This document shows positions 13,217 through 17,850 of a DNA stretch of 17,850 nucleotides, in pieces. The notes under the pieces were generated by a model. The model saw only the letters and a list, made by a program, of their open reading frames with translations, did not search any database and was not told the origin of the DNA. Position numbers and translations under genes: made by a program. How positions within the stretch are numbered: position 1 is the first letter of the stretch; the number at the start of each line of letters is the position of its first letter. Source of the DNA: Dehalococcoidia bacterium (GTDB lineage Bacteria > Chloroflexota > Dehalococcoidia > Dehalococcoidales > UBA1222); assembly GCA_009784845.1 (NCBI GenBank), contig WQXK01000014.1, positions 1 through 17,850 on the forward strand, in the 5' to 3' direction.

Positions 13217-15039
13217 ACCTCTGCCTTTAACACGCTAAGAAAAGCCTCTTTGGGCACCTCCACCTTGCCGATGCGCTTCATCTTTTCCTTGCCCTCTTTT
13301 TGTTTTTCCAGCAGCTTGCGCTTACGTGTGATATCGCCGCCGTAGCACTTTGCCAGCACGTCTTTGCGGTTTGCGCCGATGTCTGTGCGGGCAACGATAC
13401 GCCCGCCCACTGCCGCCTGTATGGGCACGACAAAAAGCTGTTTTGGAATTTCCTCTTTCAGCTTTTGCACCAACACACGTCCTACGCTTTGTGCCTGCTC
13501 AGGCGTTACTATGCGCGAAAACGCATCCACGAGGACTTCATTTACCAGTATATCCAGCTTGACCAATTCGGTTGTGCGGTAACCCATGAATTCGTAGTCC
13601 AAGGAGGCATAACCTTTGGAGCGGCTTTTGAGGTTATCGTAGAAAGTGGTGAGCATGTTGCGTAGCGGCATTTCGTAATCAAGGCGTACTCGCTGGTTTT
13701 CTTCGCTGCCGACTGTCATGCCCAGAAATTCCGTGTGTTTATGAACCCCGCCTGACTCGCGCTCAAGGTCCATAATTGGACCGATGAAGCGTGCCGGTGT
13801 GATGATGGACAGCTTTACCCAAGGCTCTTCCATACGTGCTATTTGGGAAGGCGACGGCATTTCGCCCGGGTTGATTACGGTTATTTGCTCGCCACTGGTT
13901 GTGGTTATTTGATACTTTACACCGGGTGCTGTCACCACAAGATTCAGCCCGAACTCGCGCTCAAGCCTTTCATATACGATGTCGAGGTGCAGCAGACCCA
14001 AAAAGCCGCAGCGGAAGCCGTGCCCCAGCAGAGGGCTGTTTTCCATTTCGTAGAAAAGCGAAGCATCGTTGAGTTTCAGTTTTTCCATGGCTTCACGCAA
14101 CGTGGGGTAGTCATTCGCAAGTGTGGGGTATATGCCGGCGAATACCATCGGTTTTGCCGGACGATAACCAGCAAGGGGTGTGCATGCCGGATTTGAGGCG
14201 GACGTGAGCGTATCACCTACAGGGGCTTCGCCAACCTGTTTTAGCCCGGTGGCGATGTAACCTACCTCTCCGCTTTCCAAGACGTCAACGGGGAACTCAC
14301 GCGGGCTGAAATAACCTACCTCCACAACCTCCAGCTCTGTGCTGGTTGCCATGAGTTTGAGCCGGTCCCCGCGTCTGATATTTCCATCAATTACACGCAG
14401 ATAAGCAATCACGCCTTTATAGCGATCGTAGTACGAGTCAAATATTATAGCGCGCATAGGAGCATCATGTGAGCCTGTAGGCGCTGGGATGCGTTGGATA
14501 ATCGCCTCCAGTAACTCCGGAACACCCTGCCCTGTCTTGCCTGAGATTGTAAGCGTTTCCTCGGCGCTGTAACCCAGAACGGTGTTTACCTCTGACATAA
14601 CCAGCTCAGGCTCAGCACCAGGAAGGTCCATCTTATTGAGTGCCGGGATAATTTCCAGATCGTGTTCCATGGCAGCGTAGACATTAGCCAGTGTTTGTGC
14701 CTGAATGCCCTGAGTTACATCAATTAGCAGCACCGCACCGTCGCATGCCGCCAATGTGCGCGAAACCTCATAAGAAAAGTCGACATGTCCAGGTGTGTCA
14801 ATCAGGTTCAGCAGATAACTCTGCCCGTCGGATGCGGTATATTTTAGTCGTATGGCTTTGGCTTTTATGGTTATGCCGCGCTCGCGCTCCAGTTCCATGC
14901 TATCCATCACCTGCTCAACGATTTCTTCGCGCCGCATGGCACCGGTGCTTTCAATCAAGCGGTCGGCAAGGGTTGACTTGCCATGGTCGATATGGGCAAT
15001 GATACAAAAATTACGTATTAAACTCTGGTCTAAACTCAT
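13213..15039 (-). CDS. lepA: Elongation factor 4 (LepA), ribosome back-translocating GTPase
   Basis: A complete 608-residue LepA. The G motifs are in order: AHIDHGKSTL (G1), RERGITIKAKAIRL (G2 region), DTPGHVDFSYEV (G3), NKMD (G4) and ISGKTGQG (G5 region). The EF-G-like domains II, III and V follow, and then the LepA-specific C-terminal domain ending KRKLLEKQKEGKEKMKRIGK and VPKEAFLSVLK. EF4 binds ribosomes, hydrolyses GTP and affects initiation and stalled elongation under stress. The start ATG at 15039-15037 opens with MSLDQSLIRNFCIIAHIDHG, as in other LepA proteins, with GGAA a few bases upstream. It is the second gene after hemW on the minus strand, 69 bases apart, a common lepA-hemW neighbourhood. 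Its stop codon overlaps the end of the convergent decayed gene. Confidence 0.98.
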   Translation of the reverse strand: MSLDQSLIRNFCIIAHIDHGKSTLADRLIESTGAMRREEIVEQVMDSMELERERGITIKAKAIRLKYTASDGQSYLLNLIDTPGHVDFSYEVSRTLAACDGAVLLIDVTQGIQAQTLANVYAAMEHDLEIIPALNKMDLPGAEPELVMSEVNTVLGYSAEETLTISGKTGQGVPELLEAIIQRIPAPTGSHDAPMRAIIFDSYYDRYKGVIAYLRVIDGNIRRGDRLKLMATSTELEVVEVGYFSPREFPVDVLESGEVGYIATGLKQVGEAPVGDTLTSASNPACTPLAGYRPAKPMVFAGIYPTLANDYPTLREAMEKLKLNDASLFYEMENSPLLGHGFRCGFLGLLHLDIVYERLEREFGLNLVVTAPGVKYQITTTSGEQITVINPGEMPSPSQIARMEEPWVKLSIITPARFIGPIMDLERESGGVHKHTEFLGMTVGSEENQRVRLDYEMPLRNMLTTFYDNLKSRSKGYASLDYEFMGYRTTELVKLDILVNEVLVDAFSRIVTPEQAQSVGRVLVQKLKEEIPKQLFVVPIQAAVGGRIVARTDIGANRKDVLAKCYGGDITRKRKLLEKQKEGKEKMKRIGKVEVPKEAFLSVLKAEV

Positions 15040-15076
15040 CTTAGTTCCATGTGCAAATAATATTACAGCAATACCT

Positions 15077-15100
15077 GTGTCGTCTGACCTGTCGCGACAC
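15077..15100 (-). repeat. Small inverted repeat between hemW and lepA
   Basis: GTGTCG (15077-15082) pairs with CGACAC (15095-15100), and flanking ACCT/AGGT bases can extend the stem with a bulge. No T run follows in the minus direction, so it is not a clear terminator. It may be an mRNA structure in front of lepA. Confidence 0.35.
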
Positions 15101-15108
15101 CAGAGGTA

Positions 15109-16242
15109 TCACGGCAGAAAGCGCCAGAAAACCTCGTTGCTTAAAAGCCTTCCACGCTGTGTGAGCCGCAAAACACTACCATGCCGCTCAAGTAGTCCGT
15201 AAGACGAACACTCCTCAATAGGACTTGCGAAACGCTTGTATAAGTCTATACCAAATTGCGCCTGTATGTCATCTGCCGATACGCCTTGGCAAAGACGCAA
15301 TCCCAGTATGATGCTTTCGGCAAGTGCTGTGGCGGGGTCTATGTTTTCAATCGTCTGAGGCGGCAGTTTGGCATGAGACAGGTGCGAGAGATACTCATCC
15401 AAACTTGATGTATTGGCTATGCGCTGTGAGTTAAGGAATGAGTGTGCCGCAACTCCAAGCCCGATGTAATGCGTGCGTTTCCAGTAAGCTGTGTTGTGGC
15501 GGCTTTCATATCCCGGTAGCGCCCAGTTTGAAATTTCATACTGTCTAAGACCGGCACTTGGCAGCATCTCTGATGCCAACTCATATTCCGTGGCGGCAGA
15601 GTCGTTATCCACTGCGGCAAGTTCACCGCTCTTGATGCGCTTTTGCAGGGTGGTTCCGTCCTCTATTGTAAGACCGTACAGCGAAAGATGTTGCATACCA
15701 AGATTTGTTATAGTGCAGAGCATGTTTTTCCATAGTTTTGTATTTCGTCCCGGTAAGCCATATATGAAATCCAGACTGATATTGTCAAAACCAGCCTGTT
15801 TGGCTTGAGTGATTGCTGTCTTTGCTTCATGCGCTGTGTGCACCCGACCGAGCAGTTTCAGTTCACCCGTGTCCAAACTCTGCACACCTAAGCTTAAGCG
15901 TTTGACACCCAGCCTGCGCAACTCAGTAAGGTATTCAAGGTCTATTGTGCCTGGGTTGGCTTCCATGGTAATTTCGGCATCGTCGGTAATGTGGTAATGA
16001 TTGCGCAAAACATGCAGGAGTTGCCCAATGCAACCGGCTGGAAGCAGACTTGGCGTACCTCCGCCGAAGTAGATAGTCGTTACCACCGCATCGGTTACAG
16101 TCCGCAGTGCAATCTCATGGGCTACTGCGGCGACATAGTTCGGTATGTCGCTTTGCCTTCCTGTAAATGAAATAAACGAGCAGTAGTTACAACGACTACG
16201 GCAGAAAGGAACGTGAATATAAACAGCAAGCGGTGTTGACAT
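15109..16242 (-). CDS. hemW: HemW-like radical SAM protein (heme chaperone; coproporphyrinogen III oxidase-like)
   Basis: A radical SAM protein of about 377 residues. The N-terminus YIHVPFCRSRCNYCSFIS holds the CxxxCxxC cluster motif. IYFGGGTPSLL, ITMEANPGTIDLEYL and LGVKRLSLGVQSLDTGELKL follow, as in the HemN/HemW family, with a HemN C-terminal domain including AYWKRTHYIGLGVAAHSF. HemW proteins (short CxxxCxxC form) bind heme and are thought to deliver it to respiratory enzymes rather than to oxidise coproporphyrinogen. I use ATG 16242-16240 because homologous sequence begins there; an in-frame TTG at 16260 would add six residues. No ribosome binding site precedes either start, and a promoter with TACAAT only eight bases before the ATG suggests a leaderless transcript. 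It is probably co-transcribed with lepA. Confidence 0.92.
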   Translation of the reverse strand: MSTPLAVYIHVPFCRSRCNYCSFISFTGRQSDIPNYVAAVAHEIALRTVTDAVVTTIYFGGGTPSLLPAGCIGQLLHVLRNHYHITDDAEITMEANPGTIDLEYLTELRRLGVKRLSLGVQSLDTGELKLLGRVHTAHEAKTAITQAKQAGFDNISLDFIYGLPGRNTKLWKNMLCTITNLGMQHLSLYGLTIEDGTTLQKRIKSGELAAVDNDSAATEYELASEMLPSAGLRQYEISNWALPGYESRHNTAYWKRTHYIGLGVAAHSFLNSQRIANTSSLDEYLSHLSHAKLPPQTIENIDPATALAESIILGLRLCQGVSADDIQAQFGIDLYKRFASPIEECSSYGLLERHGSVLRLTQRGRLLSNEVFWRFLP

Positions 16243-16250
16243 TACATAAT

Positions 16251-16279
16251 ATTGTAGCAAAATGGCATTCGGAAGTCGA
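16251..16279 (-). promoter_or_regulatory. Promoter of hemW, possibly giving a leaderless mRNA
   Basis: On the minus strand TCGACT (16279-16274) and TACAAT (16256-16251) are 17 bases apart, and TGC before the latter makes an extended -10. Transcription would begin about at the ATG 16242, leaving almost no 5' leader. Confidence 0.5.
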
Positions 16280-16317
16280 TAAGCGGTGGGTGATTGAGCA
16301 TGGGAATTTTGTGCTGC

Positions 16318-17298
16318 CTATGAAAAAAACGGGATAAAATGAATGGCTAGCATGCCAAGTAGCCCGCAAACGGCAATGGGGGGAAGTGCCGGAACTGGTT
16401 TACCATTGAGAAGTTTGCTTTGGATAAAATATGCAGCGCATAACCCAATCAGTCCAAAACAAGCCACAACCAGTGCTGCCCATAAGCCGCCGTAGTCTTT
16501 TGCCAAAAAGACGGAAGCAGTTAATAGTAGCGGGAATGCTATATCGCCGCCGCCCAGTATTGAAAAATCACGCTCGCTTGGTTTTGTGGCGGCTACGTCG
16601 CCAAGGTCTACATGCCGTACTGTAGTCCGCAGGTCAGATGCTTTGCGTGGCATGACGAAAGCCGGCAAGGCTGCGTTTTGAGACATTTTATTAGCCATCC
16701 ACATCATGAAGCCAAAACGCACAGCCAGCAGGTCATAAACAGCCAATATGCCAAGGAGAATAAGTGCTATCCATGGGTTCAGAAAACGCCCGAACACTGA
16801 AGCCAGGCTGGCTATTGATATAAGGAGTGCTATATTATGCAGCCACATGCGTGTGTAGAACAGCCATGCAGTTCCGACACCAAGACCAATGAGCAGGGCT
16901 ATCTTCCATGATGGCACGTAAAACACGCATAATATAAATGCACCCCAAGCGAAAAGTATGGCGAAAACCGCCCTGAAGATGAATTTTAGCGCCGATAGCG
17001 GAATAAAATACAATATCAAACTCACCACAACTATCATGACAGCGAAATACAATACGATAACCAGCAAAGAGGAGGTGGCAGGTACTTCTGGAATATCTAT
17101 TACTGTGCCACTTGTATCCGTGGTTGTGCTTGATGGACGTGGAAAGATGTCAGTGGGTGATGATGGTTGCGCCGGCACATAGATATTGTTTTCCTCCAGA
17201 AAAGGTTCAATGCGCGGAGTGATGGAGAACATCACACACATGGCCAAAAAGAAAAAAATGATGCTCCAGTAAACCGATTTGAAGCGCAACTTAGTCAT
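16318..17298 (-). CDS. Presenilin/signal-peptide-peptidase-like GxGD intramembrane aspartyl protease (A22-like)
   Basis: A 326-residue membrane protein with about nine hydrophobic segments. One membrane helix (about 10-27) is followed by a Pro/Ser/Thr-rich outer loop (about 38-75). The catalytic signatures of presenilin-type proteases then appear in order: VYDLLAV with Asp189 in the YD motif, ILGGGDIAFPLLL with Asp252 in GxGD, and VPALPP at 302-307, matching the PALP motif. The MANKM and LPAFVMP segments after YD also fit archaeal and bacterial A22-like relatives. Such enzymes cut substrates within membrane helices. Bacterial members are uncommon and mostly uncharacterised. A promoter-like pair on the minus strand (TTGAAT 17342-17337, TATACT 17318-17313, spacer 18) gives a very short leader, and no strong ribosome binding site is seen. 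It is separated from hemW by about 75 bases. Substrate and topology are inference. Confidence 0.82.
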   Translation of the reverse strand: MTKLRFKSVYWSIIFFFLAMCVMFSITPRIEPFLEENNIYVPAQPSSPTDIFPRPSSTTTDTSGTVIDIPEVPATSSLLVIVLYFAVMIVVVSLILYFIPLSALKFIFRAVFAILFAWGAFILCVFYVPSWKIALLIGLGVGTAWLFYTRMWLHNIALLISIASLASVFGRFLNPWIALILLGILAVYDLLAVRFGFMMWMANKMSQNAALPAFVMPRKASDLRTTVRHVDLGDVAATKPSERDFSILGGGDIAFPLLLTASVFLAKDYGGLWAALVVACFGLIGLCAAYFIQSKLLNGKPVPALPPIAVCGLLGMLAIHFIPFFS

Positions 17299-17355
17299 AT
17301 CTTTACTTTGGTAGTATATACCATCCGCTATATTTTATTCAAAGGCGTGTTTAAG

Positions 17356-17392
17356 TCCAATACACACTGGCATCCTACAGGGCTGTACTGGA
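17356..17392 (+). repeat. Near-perfect inverted repeat in the divergent promoter region
   Basis: TCCAATACA (17356-17364) and TGTACTGGA (17384-17392) are complementary at eight of nine positions around a 19-base spacer. It lies between the presenilin-like gene promoter and the YefM-like promoter and could be a regulator site. Confidence 0.35.
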
Positions 17393-17428
17393 ATCAACGT
17401 ACAACATATGGTACAATATTTAGTACAA
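17389..17428 (+). promoter_or_regulatory. Promoter and GTACAA iteron array of the YefM-like antitoxin
   Basis: GTACAA occurs at 17399, 17411 and 17423, exactly 12 bases apart. The middle copy is part of an extended -10 (TGG then TACAAT at 17412-17417), with a weak -35, TGGAAT, at 17389-17394. The array is the likely operator for antitoxin autoregulation. AGAAAGGA (17433-17440) is the ribosome binding site. Confidence 0.55.
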
Positions 17429-17449
17429 TGATAGAAAGGATTCAGACAT

Positions 17450-17703
17450 ATGTTAGCTGTAAACTACTCTACAATTCGCAACAATTTCAAAGGATTTTGC
17501 GACAAGGTAACGGATGACTATGAAACAGTTATAGTTACCCAAAGGGTGAAAAAAACGTTGTGCTTTTGAGCCTTGAGGAATATAACTTGTTGAGTAAGGC
17601 TGCAAGGAATGCTGATTATTTGGCAATGCTTGATAAGTCAATGGAGCAGCTTGCCAGCGGTAATGGGAAAGTTCATGAACTTATTGAGATAAGTGATGAA
17701 TAA
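17450..17703 (+). pseudogene. YefM/Phd-like antitoxin gene broken by a frameshift
   Basis: From ATG 17450 the frame reads MLAVNYSTIRNNFKGFCDKV, then TDDYETVIVTQR, and then goes to a stop at once. In the -1 frame from about 17548 the protein continues as EKNVVLLSLEEYNLLSKAAR and runs to TAA 17701-17703. The joined sequence matches the YefM antitoxin pattern (VTR..EKNVVLLSLEEYN), so one base has probably been lost near 17544-17547 (AGGGTG just before a run of seven A). The operator iterons and ribosome binding site upstream are intact. A YoeB/RelE-type toxin normally follows directly, but none is found: the next bases look like an element edge. A real mutation is likely, but a homopolymer sequencing error is possible. 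Confidence 0.8.
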
Positions 17704-17768
17704 ACTTTGGTCTGACAAAGCATGGATTGTGCTACCCCCAAACTTTGGTCCAATTTCAAAGTTAGTCC
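17702..17768 (+). repeat. Repeated 11-mers, possible terminal repeats of an insertion element
   Basis: AAACTTTGGTC occurs at 17702-17712 and 17740-17750, and a degenerate copy (AAAGTTAGTCC) lies at 17758-17768. Multiple short repeats of this kind occur at the ends of IS21-like and similar elements, where transposase binds. The first copy begins inside the antitoxin stop codon, where the toxin gene would be expected. The element family is a guess. Confidence 0.45.
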
Positions 17769-17777
17769 GTACCATGA

Positions 17778-17850
17778 TTAAGCAACCACTCCAGCCAACT
17801 TCTTCTCATCTGACACCAGTATAACATTCCAAACAGCCTGGCGCATAGTT
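17778..17850 (-). CDS. C-terminal fragment of an unidentified protein, possibly of an insertion element, running off the window
   Basis: On the minus strand a frame enters from the window edge and ends at TAA (17780-17778), giving TMRQAVWNVILVSDEKKLAG followed by VVA as the last 23 residues. It is too short to recognise. It is listed because it ends just inside the repeated 11-mers, as the last gene of an insertion sequence would. The alternative is chance non-coding sequence. Confidence 0.25.
   Translation of the reverse strand, partial: TMRQAVWNVILVSDEKKLAGVVA

Noticed and set aside
13300..14200. Long open frames on the plus strand opposite lepA
   Set aside because: They lie wholly within a complete, conserved lepA in antisense and have no ribosome binding sites or family motifs.
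15077..15100. Terminator between hemW and lepA
   Set aside because: The stem is short with a large loop and there is no T run on the minus strand. The two genes are more likely co-transcribed.
17544..17556. Programmed -1 frameshift at the run of seven A in the YefM-like gene
   Set aside because: The 0-frame codons AAA AAA ACG do not place the slippery heptamer A AAA AAC in register, and antitoxins of this family are not known to need frameshifting. A lost base is simpler.
1..17850. Genome-wide reassignment of UGA to Trp or Gly
   Set aside because: UGA terminates several clear genes here (porB, vapB-like, yjbQ, kinase, phd-like, hemW) and Trp is encoded by TGG throughout.
1..17850. CRISPR array or tandem spacer-repeat structure
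   Set aside because: No repeats of 20-40 bases with regular spacers were seen. The only periodic repeats are the short operators near 6200 and 17399.

Overview
The window reads as chromosome from an anaerobic bacterium of roughly balanced GC content. Ferredoxin-linked 2-oxoacid oxidation, an iron-sulfur flavoprotein, LepA, HemW, RmuC, a CCA-encoding tRNA-Lys and a bacterial presenilin-like protease would fit Dehalococcoidia (Chloroflexota) or a related anaerobe. This is an inference from gene content, not a proven assignment. Standard bacterial signals (GGAGG-type ribosome binding sites, sigma70-like promoters, a rho-independent terminator) are present, and UGA ends several genes, so the code is the ordinary one.

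Layout. (1) 1-4746 (+): the tail of a tightly coupled energy operon. It holds the 2-oxoacid:ferredoxin oxidoreductase alpha subunit (5' end outside the window), the TPP-binding beta subunit, a NuoF-tail/GltD-like FAD/NAD(P) flavoprotein, and a NuoG/HoxU-like iron-sulfur protein, closed by a strong terminator. Together they look like a route for electrons between 2-oxoacids, ferredoxin and NAD(P)H. The flavoprotein frame has an in-frame UGA at codon 46. (2) 4949-7778: a vapBC-type toxin-antitoxin pair, a convergent yjbQ, and hipBA with a clear promoter inside a three-site operator array. (3) 7873-11530 (+): rmuC, a two-component pair (DesK/NarX-type kinase and LuxR-type regulator) and a rhomboid protease. 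(4) 11577-12507: tRNA-Lys(UUU) with promoter and terminator, then a Phd/RelE-type toxin-antitoxin pair. (5) 12508-13216: a gene-poor stretch with a promoter, a 42-nt hairpin and a decayed membrane-protein gene carrying a UAG. (6) 13213-17298 (-): lepA, hemW and a presenilin-like GxGD intramembrane aspartyl protease. (7) 17389-17850: a frameshifted YefM-like antitoxin behind a GTACAA iteron array, whose toxin is missing, followed by repeated 11-mers and a minus-strand reading-frame tail that may be the edge of an insertion element.

The housekeeping and energy genes are intact apart from the flavoprotein UGA. Between them lie AT-richer stress or mobile modules: three apparently intact toxin-antitoxin systems and one broken one in under 18 kb. 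The points most worth following are the UGA in the flavoprotein, the bacterial presenilin homologue, the regularly spaced operators of hipBA and of the broken yefM, and the hairpin with pseudogene upstream of the lepA 3' end.
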